From: Arthrobacter sp. ISL-95
GTDB taxonomy: Bacteria; Actinomycetota; Actinomycetes; Actinomycetales; Micrococcaceae
Assembly: GCF_018613695.1 (NCBI RefSeq)
Contig: NZ_JAGGPR010000005.1
Coordinates: 181,509 to 245,508, forward strand
Direction of reading: 5' to 3'
DNA length: 64,000 bases
Both the position numbers and the translations under genes were made by a program. Position 1 is the stretch's first letter. Every line of letters starts with the position of its first letter. The notes beneath the pieces were generated by a model. The model was not told the origin of the DNA and searched no databases. It was given only the letters and a program-made list of their open reading frames with translations. Positions 25,240-34,251 of this stretch are shown here, in pieces.

Positions 25240-26004
25240 CCTAAGGATGTAGTCGATGCTACCCCTCGACTTACGCCACTCAGGCGAAGCAGGCCAATGT
25301 CACCCGCCGTCTTGGCGCTCTGCTGAGCACTTCCCCGTAGCCAACCCGGGGCATATGGCCGCACACTCTTTCCAACGGCACGGACGAGGCGATGAACGCT
25401 CACTGCCGCCACATACTCACCAGCGACACAACCGAAGTGCACGTGGTCTACGTAAACGCCAACACCCCGGCAGGAGCGGAAGCGGGCCAGGTAACCAGAT
25501 CACGGTCACGTCCTCGATTGAGCTTGCTGACGGCACGTTCCTGCCGGTGATGTTCCGTGGTGTCCGCGCCGTCGTGATCGAGTCTGGAGCCTTCGCCGTG
25601 TCTGACCGGTGACGCTGGACCTGCCCAATGGGACGGCCATCCGGTCCCGCACCTACGTCACGATGTCAGGGAAGTTCCCTCGTGGCCACAAGGGTTCCTT
25701 CGTGGGAACAATGGGCGACGGCGCGGAGATTGGGCTGTCGGGTGCTATCACTGACAGGTCGCTGGTGGTTGGCAACCTTGCCTCGGCACCGGCCGTTGAC
25801 ATGTGCGACCGCTACAAGCGAATCATCATCCCGGGCGCCGCCGCTGCGAGCGTTCTGTACCTGGGGCAAATCGCGGCCTACACGTCAGGAACATCTGTAA
25901 CTCTGAGCCCAGCGCTCGGCACCACTGTCAGCGGCGTAAGCGGAACAGTGTTCGACCTGATGACCAATGACGGCGTGCACCCGTTCAACCCAGCGCAGAC
26001 CTGA
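25240..26004 (+). pseudogene. Decayed gene, possibly an exported SGNH-like or phage-type protein
   Basis: Two frames are needed. One gives TLSNGTDEAMNAHCRHILTS then DTTEVHVVYVNANTP; about 25485 the sense moves to a frame giving NQITVTSSIELADGTFLPVM, and after a stop near 25610 a third stretch reads RSRTYVTMSGKFPRGHKGSF through LMTNDGVHPFNPAQT and stops. The pieces look like one beta-rich protein of at least 220 residues, with a final DGVHP reminiscent of SGNH hydrolases. The N-terminus before 25360 is too scrambled to place. Family assignment is weak. Confidence 0.5.
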
Positions 26005-26108
26005 TGGAAACTGCCGTTAACACGTCCCTGCTGACGCTTTCGTAGTTACTAAGACTTGTAGGGGACCGGTAGCCGATAGGCAAGTCTGATCCACTAGACT
26101 CAGCCCTC

Positions 26109-27272
26109 ATGGGGAAAACTCGCACCGCATCAGCGCGGATACCATCGCTTGACGGCCTTCGAGGCGTCGCAGCGTTTGTTGTTCTGATTAGTCACATCAT
26201 GCTCACGTTCCCGGCTTTCGCCATTGCCGTCTATGAGACCGGCACCACGCTCACGCCGGGAACGTGGGACTGGTGGATCACATATACCCCGTTGCACATG
26301 GTTTGGGCCGGACATGAAGCCGTCTACGTCTTCTTCGTCCTCAGTGGCTTTGTCCTGACGTTGCCGGTCATAGCCAGGGAATCTTACTCGTGGCGGCAGT
26401 ATTACCCCAAGCGTCTCGTCCGGCTCTACGCACCTGTGATAGGCGCCGTGGTCCTCGGTATTGGTTTCGTATTCCTAGCGCCCCGGGACGACTCCGCAGG
26501 GCTCGGGCCTTGGCTGCGAGACCGACCCGTAGATCCAACGCTATGGGGAACGCTCAAGGACATGACACTTGTAGCCGGACCATCACGACTCATCAGCCCA
26601 CTCTGGTCGCTTCAGTGGGAAATCCTCTTCTCCCTCTTGCTGCCTGCTTACATTCTGTTCGCTGTCCGCCAGCGACGGATGCTTCCAATCAAGCTGACCG
26701 TCATCTTATTGGTGGTAGCAGCTGGATGTATCACGGGCCAACAAGCCCTTATCTATATGCCGATGTTCGCGATAGGTTCACTCATGGCCGAGCACATGAG
26801 CTCCCTGGGAAACTGGGCGCGACAGCTAGGCGGGATTGAATGGGGTGCACTGTTTGCCACCTCCACCATTCTTGCTTCAACGCGGTGGACGCTGCCGGCC
26901 ATCACAGCCGACGAGAGGGCCTCCAGCCTAGCCACCGTTCCCGCCCTGGTCGGGTGTGTCGGCATCGTCGTAACGGCAGCCTACTGCCCAGCAGCGAAGA
27001 ACATTCTGAACACCCGCTTGGCACAGTGGCTAGGGCTCGTATCATTCAGCCTGTACCTTACCCACGAACCTATCGTCATTGCGCTTGCGTTCTTCTTCGG
27101 GCCGGGCGGGTCCTGGCTTGTGGCCTTAACGGCTATACCCACATCGCTAGCAGTCGGCTGGTTGTTCTTTCTCGCCGTGGAACGTCCAAGTCATCGTCTC
27201 GCGCAACGTGTTGGTAAGGCATTCTCAAAGAAAGCAGAGCCGGAGCTCACTGCGACACTTGCTCGGAGGTAA
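26109..27272 (+). CDS. Acyltransferase 3-family membrane protein
   Basis: 387 residues, about ten helices. IPSLDGLRGVAAFVVLISHI is the family's N-terminal signature, with the catalytic His at the end of helix 1; later come FFVLSGFVLTLPVIARESYSW, RLVRLYAPVIGAV and SFSLYLTHEPIVIAL near the C-terminus. Members O-acylate sugars of peptidoglycan, polysaccharides or lipids. Close to the polysaccharide locus, it may acetylate that polymer. Its 3' end overlaps the convergent SGNH hydrolase gene by 26 bases. Confidence 0.85.
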   Translation: MGKTRTASARIPSLDGLRGVAAFVVLISHIMLTFPAFAIAVYETGTTLTPGTWDWWITYTPLHMVWAGHEAVYVFFVLSGFVLTLPVIARESYSWRQYYPKRLVRLYAPVIGAVVLGIGFVFLAPRDDSAGLGPWLRDRPVDPTLWGTLKDMTLVAGPSRLISPLWSLQWEILFSLLLPAYILFAVRQRRMLPIKLTVILLVVAAGCITGQQALIYMPMFAIGSLMAEHMSSLGNWARQLGGIEWGALFATSTILASTRWTLPAITADERASSLATVPALVGCVGIVVTAAYCPAAKNILNTRLAQWLGLVSFSLYLTHEPIVIALAFFFGPGGSWLVALTAIPTSLAVGWLFFLAVERPSHRLAQRVGKAFSKKAEPELTATLARR

Positions 27273-27951
27273 GTCGGGCAGCAAGCAGCTTAGCGTACCG
27301 GGCGTGGCCATCCTCGGTCAGGTGAAGGTTGTCCGGAAGGAACGGAAGGTCCCAGTCGAGAGCCGAAACGTAGCGGCGTCCGTGGTGCCCTGCGGCGGTC
27401 GCCAGTGCCGAATCGACCGTTTCAATGCCTTGCCGCGCCGGTGCCCTAACGGGCCCTACCAACACGACGTCATGCACTGACTTCAGGTCCTCCAGCAATG
27501 CACTAGCCGCGGCCTCAACGTCTGCCGAGTTGGCAGCAGTGTCGTTCAATCCGCCTTGCACGATGGCCAGCTCCGGTGCGAGATCAAGGATCGGCCCAGT
27601 GCGCGAGGAAAAAGCTTGGCCGCCGCAGAACCCCTCACCGGTGAAGCCGGTATTACCTATTCCATCGGCGTAGAGAGTCCAGCCTTGGTCGTGAGCAAGA
27701 TCGAAGACCCACCCGGCTGATCGGTCTTGAAGCTTTTCGCCCGCAGTGTAAGAGTCCCCCAAAACGGCGACACGCTTACCGCCGACGCCTGCCACCGCGA
27801 AATCCCCTCTGGTCTCCAGCCATCCAGACACGGCAGCGCAGTTACGCTCGTTGGAGGAGGCGACCTGCCACTGTCGGATACCGATGGCGCCAACGACAAG
27901 GGCAAGGACGGCGACGCCAGCGATCAGTCTGCCCCTGGCGCTCTTCATCAT
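27247..27951 (-). CDS. SGNH/GDSL hydrolase with N-terminal anchor
   Basis: 234 residues from the first of two tandem ATGs. One signal-anchor helix (LIAGVAVLALVVGAIGI), then block I VAVLGDSYTAGEKL (nucleophile Ser), block II/III IGNTGFTGEG and IVQGGLNDTA, and block V DNLHLTEDGHARY with the Asp-x2-His dyad. The enzyme is probably extracytoplasmic and may deacylate carbohydrate. It is convergent with an acyltransferase 3 gene and overlaps its end, an acylase/acyltransferase pairing often seen in cell-surface sugar modification. Confidence 0.8.
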   Translation of the reverse strand: MMKSARGRLIAGVAVLALVVGAIGIRQWQVASSNERNCAAVSGWLETRGDFAVAGVGGKRVAVLGDSYTAGEKLQDRSAGWVFDLAHDQGWTLYADGIGNTGFTGEGFCGGQAFSSRTGPILDLAPELAIVQGGLNDTAANSADVEAAASALLEDLKSVHDVVLVGPVRAPARQGIETVDSALATAAGHHGRRYVSALDWDLPFLPDNLHLTEDGHARYAKLLAARLTSEQVSQ

Positions 27952-27982
27952 GACATCAATCCAACGCGTCCTTACTGACGCT

Positions 27983-28160
27983 TTAGTAATTGCTGGGGTC
28001 TTCGGACTTTCGGAGGCCGGCCGCCCAGACCCCAGCAACACTAATAACAGCCATGACCAAACCGAGCGCGGCCAGAACCATCATCAGCACTGGTTCCGTG
28101 GTGTGTTCCTGGATTCGATGGCGCAAAGAATAGCCAAAAAAGAAAAGCCGATAGCATCCC
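27983..28160 (-). pseudogene. Possible frameshifted small membrane protein
   Basis: One frame reads LTWDAIGFSFLAI; the next reads FFFGYSLRHRIQEHTTEPVL and continues into a clean hydrophobic helix MMVLAALGLVMAVISVAGVW ending GLRKSEDPSNY. They meet at a run of six T's, a natural slip site. Either a broken ~65-residue protein or, less likely, a short 33-residue protein starting at the MM. Weakly supported. Confidence 0.3.
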
Positions 28161-28197
28161 ACGTAAGAACACGTTGCTTGCTAATCCCCCAGAAGTC

Positions 28198-28836
28198 ATG
28201 AGCCCAGTGTACGGGCTACAGTCTTCTGGACGGCCAAGACCGAACAGATGGGGAACCACGAGAGACAAAGCGGGTAATCTCTACGCCGGCATAGGCGGTG
28301 CAGTGTCTGGCTGGTGCGGCGGGACGCTCGCCTCCGGAATTCCAACCGCCTTCGCCGGATGGAACCTGGTCCCAGGTCTCCTCATCGGCGCAGCGACCCT
28401 AATAGGGCTATATGCGCTGATTGGTCTTTTCACCGGCTGGTGGTTCCCCGGAAGGAAGTCGACCTTGGCGGCAGTCATAGACGAAGCCAAGGCGTTGAGC
28501 GCTGATATAGCATCGTGGATGAAGAGCTGGGAATTTTCGGAACCATCGGTATTTCGTCGTCCTGATGTGCGGGATGAAGCAGTGAGGCACGAGATGTGGG
28601 TAGCGGAGACTGAAAACCGGGATCACCACAGTAGCAAAATGAAAGCTTCGTGGAGCCAGCTCTTCGCGGTCCGAGCCCTGGTCAGTTATGACCGCCTTGT
28701 GGCGCATGGTGCCGAGCCCATCGAGAACGGCGATCGGTTTCACATCGAACACCCAACAAATCCTTTAGGAATGCGAAAAGTCAGCGAGGTTCTAGGGGTA
28801 ATGGCCTCCCAGCTGGAAGCGCGCACCTCGTCCTAG
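28198..28836 (+). CDS. Hypothetical two-helix membrane protein
   Basis: 212 residues. A Gly-rich pair of helices near the N-terminus (AGIGGAVSGWCGGTLASGIP and LVPGLLIGAATLIGLYALIG) is followed by a ~130-residue soluble, charged domain (EAKALSADIASWMKSWEFSE and RDEAVRHEMWVAETENRDH). No family recognised; the soluble part looks helical. Start taken at the ATG; a TTG eight codons upstream is possible. Base composition is lower in GC than neighbours, which could indicate transfer. Confidence 0.55.
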   Translation: MSPVYGLQSSGRPRPNRWGTTRDKAGNLYAGIGGAVSGWCGGTLASGIPTAFAGWNLVPGLLIGAATLIGLYALIGLFTGWWFPGRKSTLAAVIDEAKALSADIASWMKSWEFSEPSVFRRPDVRDEAVRHEMWVAETENRDHHSSKMKASWSQLFAVRALVSYDRLVAHGAEPIENGDRFHIEHPTNPLGMRKVSEVLGVMASQLEARTSS

Positions 28837-29432
28837 CTCATCGGGCAGAATATGCCGGTTACGTAATACTCGCGTCGCCCCATCAGGCTATCGCCGCCGC
28901 AGCCGCCCCCCCACACTGGAGACCGGAGGCTTTTGTCGTTACCGCTGAGCTTCAGGCAGGGAGTATATGGCAGCTAGCCCTTCCTGCCCGTATTTGATCT
29001 GGTGTTGGACGCTTTCTGGACTGTCCTTCTAGGCCTTCGCGTGAAGCTGGTGTGCGGGTCTAAGGCCCGCTGATAGGACTGAATGGGCGTCAAAGCGTTC
29101 CTTGAGGTAACGTCGGCGATGAGCGTGACAGTACTTCTTCCGGATCCGACAAAGAACCTGACGCCGGAACAATCTGCTGCAAAACAGGTCGTTGGAAAAT
29201 ACGCATGGAGCCACCTCGTTACGGCGTAGGTGAGGGTGCGCCTCGGAGTTCAACAACTCGGAGGCGCACCGTCGCTACAAACACCGAAGCTACCCCGATG
29301 CCGCCGGAGGAAGTCAGAAGTGCCGCTGCTACATGGCAATAAATACTCTTCGACAAACAACGCCGGATTCGGCGAGGGTAGGAGAGGTAGAACAGGCGCA
29401 ACCTCAGTTGCGCAGCTCTTATAGTTCCCCGT
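28837..29432. other. 600-bp stretch without a recognisable gene
   Basis: Only short frames of odd composition. It contains one strong inverted repeat at 29235-29270 and a weaker one (GGCAGG / CCTGCC, about 28956-28990). Could be a decayed gene or downstream region of the ligase gene, whose stop is at 29433. Confidence 0.4.
29235..29270. terminator. Long hairpin, probable terminator of the ligase gene
   Basis: GGTGCGCCTC pairs with GAGGCGCACC; after one G-G mismatch GAGTT pairs with AACTC around a CAAC tetraloop, giving 15 paired bases in all. It lies 160 bases past the stop of the reverse-strand ligase gene. No T-run follows, so the terminator reading is tentative. Confidence 0.4.
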
Positions 29433-30845
29433 TTAGACCGTCTCTTTTACCATGTGTCGGTAGGCGTCGCTCAACACGGGAGTGGCGGGCGGTTGTTCGA
29501 CCTTTGGCGTTTGATTGACAGCCAGCCCGGCGAAGAAGAAGACCAGGAAAGATACGGGCAAGGTGTCAATTGCAGATCCGGTGAGGCCAAGCCCAATCAG
29601 TGCTGCGAAGGACACGAGGGTGAGGCGACCGCCAGCGGAGTGCCAGTTGGTGGTGCGGATGAGCCCAACACCGAGAGCTAGCCACGTTGCTGCCCCGATC
29701 AGGCCCCCTTCCACAAGGATTTTGAGGAACATGTTGTGCGGGGTTACGTGGAAGCCCATCGCGAACGCCGGGCCGAGAGTATCACCAGCGGACCCGGCGC
29801 CCATGCCGATCAGTGGAAACTCTTGGAACATGGCTATCCCCTTTGCGTACTGAGGAAGCCTGTTGAGGAATCGGTTGTCTGAATCGAAGTCAAAGATGGA
29901 CAGCGCCGTGTCGGCAAGGGTGGGCGCTTGCGTGAAGACAACGAAGCCGACAGCTATAGCCAGAACTGCCCCTGCGATAAGTCGGCCTAAGAACTTGCCG
30001 ATACTGGGCGAAACAAGCACGAGCGCTACCAGCATGAGAGCGACACCGATGTAGGCAGAGCGGACCAGCGTCAAGTACAGGGCGAGGGTACCCACGACCA
30101 AGGCGATAAGCGCTGTGAATCGGTGCACTTTTATCTTGACGAGCCCCCACCCCATGAGCAGCATCCCGGCTAGAGCAACGTGGAACGGTCCAGCGAACAC
30201 GCCTTGAAGGCGCTTCTTTCCACCGATGAGGGATGTGTACTCATCTGCGCTGCGGTTCACCAAGGCCTCAAGGGCTGGGATAAATAGGAACGCGATAATG
30301 GACACCCCGAGCGCCAAGATCAGCACACGGACTACCACGAGTTCGAAAGAACCGATGAGGTTCTTCGGGATGGCGCAACCGGCGATGACACCAGCAACGC
30401 AGAACGCAGTCTTCCGGAAGCCAAGGAGCCCTGTCGCCACGTCTGGGACATTCGGATGGAACATCAGTGCGGCCCATAGGACCAAGATGGCGAACGCCGC
30501 GCCAACAACGAACTTTCCTCGCCTCTCGGCAGCTGGCACCTTGAGCCACGCAATTATGGATGCCGCCACAGCAACGCCCTGCACAGCAAGACTCACTGTA
30601 GATGGCAGGAGGCTTGAGAACATGAATGCCACGATCAGGAGCATCAAAAGCTTCGGCGTTTGATTCTTCCTCTGTGGTAGCAGCAACCAAGTGCAGACAC
30701 CAGCGAAAGCGACAACACCCACGCCCGCCACCAGAGACTCATTGTTGAGGACAACGGCAGCAACGGTCACCAATCCTGTTGCGGCAAGCCCACCGAGAAC
30801 CCAGGCAGCGCTGTTACCGTCTATTTTTTTGAGAGTTGTCCCCAT
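29433..30845 (-). CDS. O-antigen ligase/polymerase-like membrane protein
   Basis: 470 residues with about 12 helices. A long extracytoplasmic loop near residues 300-350 (LADTALSIFDFDSDNRFLNR) precedes FQEFPLIGMGAGSAGDTLGP and TPHNMFLKILVEGGLIGAAT, the Wzy_C/WaaL signature with conserved His-Asn. Such proteins polymerise or ligate polysaccharide repeat units on the outer face. It stands at the left end of the polysaccharide locus, separated from the rest by decayed genes and a hairpin, but its role fits: it could be the missing polymerase. Confidence 0.85.
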   Translation of the reverse strand: MGTTLKKIDGNSAAWVLGGLAATGLVTVAAVVLNNESLVAGVGVVAFAGVCTWLLLPQRKNQTPKLLMLLIVAFMFSSLLPSTVSLAVQGVAVAASIIAWLKVPAAERRGKFVVGAAFAILVLWAALMFHPNVPDVATGLLGFRKTAFCVAGVIAGCAIPKNLIGSFELVVVRVLILALGVSIIAFLFIPALEALVNRSADEYTSLIGGKKRLQGVFAGPFHVALAGMLLMGWGLVKIKVHRFTALIALVVGTLALYLTLVRSAYIGVALMLVALVLVSPSIGKFLGRLIAGAVLAIAVGFVVFTQAPTLADTALSIFDFDSDNRFLNRLPQYAKGIAMFQEFPLIGMGAGSAGDTLGPAFAMGFHVTPHNMFLKILVEGGLIGAATWLALGVGLIRTTNWHSAGGRLTLVSFAALIGLGLTGSAIDTLPVSFLVFFFAGLAVNQTPKVEQPPATPVLSDAYRHMVKETV

Positions 30846-30953
30846 GCCGCAATTGTACGGTGCCCCAAGAAGAGCAACATAGGACCGGTTATGAGTACCT
30901 TCATAAACGACCCTTAGTTTTTGGCGACGTATAGAAACTCCTGCGAGGTTTCG

Positions 30954-31003
30954 GTGCTGGACGGCTACCCGAGCGAACCGGCCCTCGGGTAGCCGTCCAG
31001 CAC
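30954..31003. terminator. 20-bp perfect inverted repeat
   Basis: GTGCTGGACGGCTACCCGAG and its exact complement with a 10-base loop (CGAACCGGCC). It lies 58 bases after the stop of the 39-residue membrane protein and 109 bases before the ligase start, both on the reverse strand. Probably a Rho-independent terminator of the U-less actinobacterial kind. Confidence 0.6.
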
Positions 31004-31061
31004 GAGTGCCAGCCCTTGCGGGGCGGATGGCTACAGCAGGTGGCTCAGTGACTTCTGGAAG

Positions 31062-31181
31062 CTAGTGATTGGTCAGAACAAGAGCGACGGTCGCGATTGT
31101 AACGATAAGCAACACTGCCAGCCCGGTGTAGGCCAGCCACTTTAACTTCGTCTTGTGGGGGTTGATGTCGACGTAAGGCAA
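31062..31181 (-). CDS. 39-residue single-helix membrane protein
   Basis: Starts at TTG with AAAGGA seven bases upstream. LPYVDINPHKTKLKWLAYTG runs into the helix LAVLLIVTIATVALVLTNH. A basic N-terminal segment before the helix suggests N-in. Too short for most gene finders. It is followed by a strong hairpin, which supports it being a transcribed unit. Function unknown. Confidence 0.45.
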   Translation of the reverse strand: MPYVDINPHKTKLKWLAYTGLAVLLIVTIATVALVLTNH

Positions 31182-31425
31182 GCGCGGTCCTTTCAGTGAA
31201 CGGCACGTTCTGGGGACGTAAAAGTGATCGATCCGTGCACCGTGGCCGGGGTAGTGGCACGCCCCTGTTTTGGGCAACAGTGGCGTGGGGCGTGCCACCC
31301 GCATCATCATAAGGCTACTTTCCAACATTCCTGAATGTTTCATTGTGAATTGTCATGCCCTGTTTCATTTCCAGCGGAAAGGCCTTCAACCTCAAGCCAA
31401 GAGCCTAGAAGCGTACGCTAGAGGA

Positions 31426-32229
31426 ATGAAGTCCGATGTCTGGACTGTCCCTTTGCGCACTGGAATCAGGTTGACCTGTTTCATGCAAGGCACTGGTGGA
31501 TCGATCCCTTTGCTCCTGTTGCATGCATGGGGCGAGTCTTGGCGGAGTTTCGAGCGCTTGATCCCGTCACTGCCAACATTCAATATCCTCGCCCCCGACT
31601 TTCGTGGCCATGGTCTGGCAGACAAGCCGGCATCTGGCTACTCACTTAAAGATATGGCTAAGGATGTGGCCGCCTTGTTGGATGCGCTTGGTGTTGAAAG
31701 TGCGCATGTCCTTGGGTCGTCTAGTGGGGGATATGTGGCGCAGCAACTGGCGGTCGACTACCCGCAACAAGTGGTATCGCTGATCCTCGTGGGCGCACCG
31801 CTGAGTCTGAATGGAAAACCACCGTTCGCGGAAGAGGTGGATTTGCTTAGGGACCCCGTTTCAGAGGATTGGGTCCGCGAGTCCTTATCTTGGTACAGGT
31901 TGCTGCACTCTGTCCCAGCCTCCTACATCGAAGACCGTGTGCAGGACGGCCTCGCTATGCCGGCGGCCATCTGGAAAGCTGCCCTGAGAGGCTTCTACGA
32001 GGCCGTTCCGCCCACGGAATCAGGCAGCATTTCGGTTCCCACGCTTATCCTTTGGGGTGCCCATGACCATTTGGTACCCCGGCTGCATCAAGAGACTCTC
32101 GCTGAGCGCATCTCAGGCTCACGGTTCAAGGTCTACGAGGATACCGGTCATCTGGTGCTGTGGGAATGGCCGGAGCGTGTGGCCGAGGACGTTGAATCGT
32201 TTCTTGCCAGGCTCCCCAAACCTGACTAG
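31426..32229 (+). CDS. Soluble alpha/beta hydrolase
   Basis: 267 residues. LLLLHAWGESWRSFERLIPS (oxyanion region), ILAPDFRGHGLADKPASGYS, AHVLGSSSGGYVAQQLA (nucleophile Ser in GSSSGG), LILWGAHDHLVP (Asp) and YEDTGHLVLWEWPE (His) define a complete catalytic triad of the epoxide hydrolase/haloalkane dehalogenase-like group. No signal peptide. The GAGGA before the ATG is very close; an upstream start cannot be excluded. It lies among decayed genes and is not obviously part of the polysaccharide pathway. Confidence 0.75.
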   Translation: MKSDVWTVPLRTGIRLTCFMQGTGGSIPLLLLHAWGESWRSFERLIPSLPTFNILAPDFRGHGLADKPASGYSLKDMAKDVAALLDALGVESAHVLGSSSGGYVAQQLAVDYPQQVVSLILVGAPLSLNGKPPFAEEVDLLRDPVSEDWVRESLSWYRLLHSVPASYIEDRVQDGLAMPAAIWKAALRGFYEAVPPTESGSISVPTLILWGAHDHLVPRLHQETLAERISGSRFKVYEDTGHLVLWEWPERVAEDVESFLARLPKPD

Positions 32230-32259
32230 CGTCAGATCTTTTCCCTGCCGGGGAGCATC

Positions 32260-32735
32260 GTGCGAGAAGCTGTCATTCCAGCTGCGGGATTGAGAACACG
32301 CTTCCTGTCTGCCGCTTTGCGGTTGCCAGCATGTCGGGAATGAGGCCTTCGCGGTTCTCTTGGGGGATGACCTTATCGACGGTCGTGAGGAGCTCCTAAC
32401 CACGATGATGGTGGTTCAGACTGAAACCGGCAGTTCGCTGGTGGTTGATCTCATTGAGGTGGAACCCTCCCAGATGAGCGCCCATGGGTGCGGGGACATT
32501 TAGGCAATCTCTGGCCATGACTTTAAGGGCGTCGGCAGTCTGGTTGAAAAACTTAGCGTCGAGGATGCCCCGTCAAATTTAGCGGTCTGGTTGTTACGTC
32601 CTTCCCCCGGCGGTCTTCGAGGTACTTGAAAACACTGGGCTAGGACGTGGAGGGGAAATCCGGCTGACTGAGGCGTTGCGGACGCTTGCTGCTGCTGAAG
32701 GCGTAGATTCAGGGACCTGGTTTCGTCTGTTATGA
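32260..32735 (+). pseudogene. Broken galU (UTP-glucose-1-phosphate uridylyltransferase)
   Basis: Pieces of GalU follow one another in changing frames: VREAVIPAAGLRTRFLSA (N-terminal nucleotide loop), AFAVLLGDDLIDGREELL and QMSAHGCGDI, VGSLVEKLSVEDAPSNLAV, then LPPAVFEVLENTGLGRGGEI and TEALRTLAAAEGVDS. Only about 160 of the usual ~300 codons remain and several frameshifts and stops intervene. GalU makes UDP-glucose, the substrate of the UDP-glucose dehydrogenase encoded further along this locus, so a working copy must exist elsewhere. Confidence 0.75.
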
Positions 32736-32738
32736 GAC

Positions 32739-33137
32739 CTAAGCATTCGCAGGTGCAGCCGCTATGCTCCGAGTTAATAGGGATGCCGATGCGATCCCAA
32801 TGACAGCACCCACGGTATTTGTGACTACATCCGACAAGCTGGAAAAACGCGCTGGAATGAAGAGTAGCTGACCAAGCTCCATGGCGACTGAGGTCAGTGC
32901 ACCGACGGCAGCCAACTGCCACCAGGTCTTTTGGGGCAAAGCGATAGCAACAAATAAGCCTAGCGGAATGAACATGAGCAGGTTGGCGCAGGCTTCCACA
33001 AAGTTGTACCCTAACTACGCTGGCGCCCCATGGCTGTGCAAATAACTCAACACTTCTGCAAGCGTGCCTTGTATTGGCTTGTCTACCGGTGCTGGCCAGA
33101 ATCCCATCGCCGCCAGACAACCCAAGTATCCTGCCAA
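32739..33137 (-). pseudogene. VanZ-family membrane protein with in-frame stop
   Basis: From a TTG behind GGAG the frame reads LAGYLGCLAAMGFWPAPVDK, through LAEVLSYLHSHGAPA, then TAG, then without any shift LGYNFVEACANLLMFIPLG and MELGQLLFIPARFSSLSDVV. This matches the full length of VanZ-like proteins, where a Trp (TGG) is usual at the stop position. A single G-to-A change would explain it. The part after the stop could be read from a GTG (VEACANLL) as 86 residues, but that would lack the first helix. Confidence 0.6.
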
Positions 33138-33174
33138 GGCAATTCTCCAAAGGAGTGGGTTTTCAAGCGTTACC

Positions 33175-33336
33175 TTAAGAAGTTCGGATTAGGGCCCAGG
33201 CAGTAACGCCCGCGGCGGCTACGACTAGCACTCCCATCGACACGTACTGTGGAAATCCTTGCCGCACTCTCGGTAGACGGAACGTGCGGAGATGCAGGAA
33301 TCTATCCCATCTGCGTCTTTTCCATTGTCGCCCCAT
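33175..33336 (-). CDS. 53-residue basic membrane protein
   Basis: MGRQWKRRRWDRFLHLRTFR is strongly basic and precedes one helix, VSMGVLVVAAAGVTAWALI. It sits directly upstream of the VanZ-like remnant, with about 37 bases between its stop and the proposed VanZ start. Function unknown; it could be the N-terminal part of a once longer protein. Confidence 0.35.
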   Translation of the reverse strand: MGRQWKRRRWDRFLHLRTFRLPRVRQGFPQYVSMGVLVVAAAGVTAWALIRTS

Positions 33337-33381
33337 GGTTCATACGATTACCACAGTGAGTTTGGATCGGGAAGAGCACAA

Positions 33382-33443
33382 AACCACTAGAGGGTGGGTT
33401 TGCTGGCCAAAAGCTTGGCCAACAAACCCACCCTCTAGTGGTT
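33382..33443. terminator. Long composite hairpin after the LANTG protein gene
   Basis: The outer arms, 33382-33402 and 33423-33443, are perfect 21-base complements (core CTAGAGGGTGGGTTTG); inside them TGGCCAA and TTGGCCA pair around AAGC. It begins 10 bases after the stop of the LANTG gene on the reverse strand. Very likely its transcription terminator, although no T-run follows. Confidence 0.7.
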
Positions 33444-33452
33444 GTTCCCGAA

Positions 33453-34079
33453 CTAGGCAGAAACCTCAGTGCCCTTTGCGCGGCGGCGAGCTACCACGAC
33501 GGATGCCGTTCCAGCTGCCAAGGCGCCTGCGCCCACGAGGGACCACAGGATGAGGCTTGAATCTGCGCCGGTGTTGGCCAGCGGGACTCCGCCGGTGTTC
33601 GCCAGGCCAGTTCCCGCGCCAGTGCCGGCGTTGCCGCCAGTGTTGGAGAGTGCTGCGCCGCCGACGACTACCGTTACGGGGCCGACGGTGACACCGGACG
33701 AGTTACCGGTAGCGGTGACTGCGTATGCGCCGGGTTCGTTGATGGCGATGGGAGCCGAGAATGCGCCGTTTCCATCGGCAGTAGCCGACAGGGTGGACGG
33801 TGCCAGAGGGATCCTGGCAGAGACGGACAGACTTCCAGCGGAAACGCTGCTGCCACTGGCCGCAGGCGTACCAATCGGCGTTACGGTGATGGTGATGCCC
33901 TCACCCGGGGTGAATCCTGTGCCGCTGAAGACAAATGCTTCTCCCGGTGCTACGGAAGCATCGGAAACGGCCACGCTGGTGTTCGGCGCCGGGTAGTTGG
34001 CGTTGTTTGCTACGGCCGGAACTGCGCCGAGAAGTGCGATGGAGCCTGCGAGCGTAAGCGCTGCAAGAGATTTCCTCAT
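33453..34079 (-). CDS. Cell-wall-anchored surface protein with LANTG signal
   Basis: 208 residues. Signal peptide MRKSLAALTLAGSIALLGAV cleaved near AVANN; an Ig-like/beta-sandwich domain (ASVAPGEAFVFSGTGFTPGE, a form common in actinobacterial adhesins); a Gly/Thr/Asn-rich stretch with repeated LANTGG/LSNTGG; then LANTGADSS, a helix and RRRAKGTEVSA. LANTG followed by helix and basic tail is a sortase (class E-like) sorting signal. Sits at the 3' end of the polysaccharide operon and is followed by a strong terminator. May help display or retain the polymer. Confidence 0.75.
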   Translation of the reverse strand: MRKSLAALTLAGSIALLGAVPAVANNANYPAPNTSVAVSDASVAPGEAFVFSGTGFTPGEGITITVTPIGTPAASGSSVSAGSLSVSARIPLAPSTLSATADGNGAFSAPIAINEPGAYAVTATGNSSGVTVGPVTVVVGGAALSNTGGNAGTGAGTGLANTGGVPLANTGADSSLILWSLVGAGALAAGTASVVVARRRAKGTEVSA

Positions 34080-34251
34080 ATGTGTCCCCCCTGAGACCTT
34101 TGGTGGTGCGACGTGGTGTTGGAGATTTCCGAGACCCTACGAGCGTAAGTGAAATCTCATTGTGCTGCCCACGTAGAACTTACCATTCTATGCTTGCTGG
34201 CGGCAAAGAAAATTGATACCCGTTACAAAGGATTAACGTGCGCGTCTTTCC

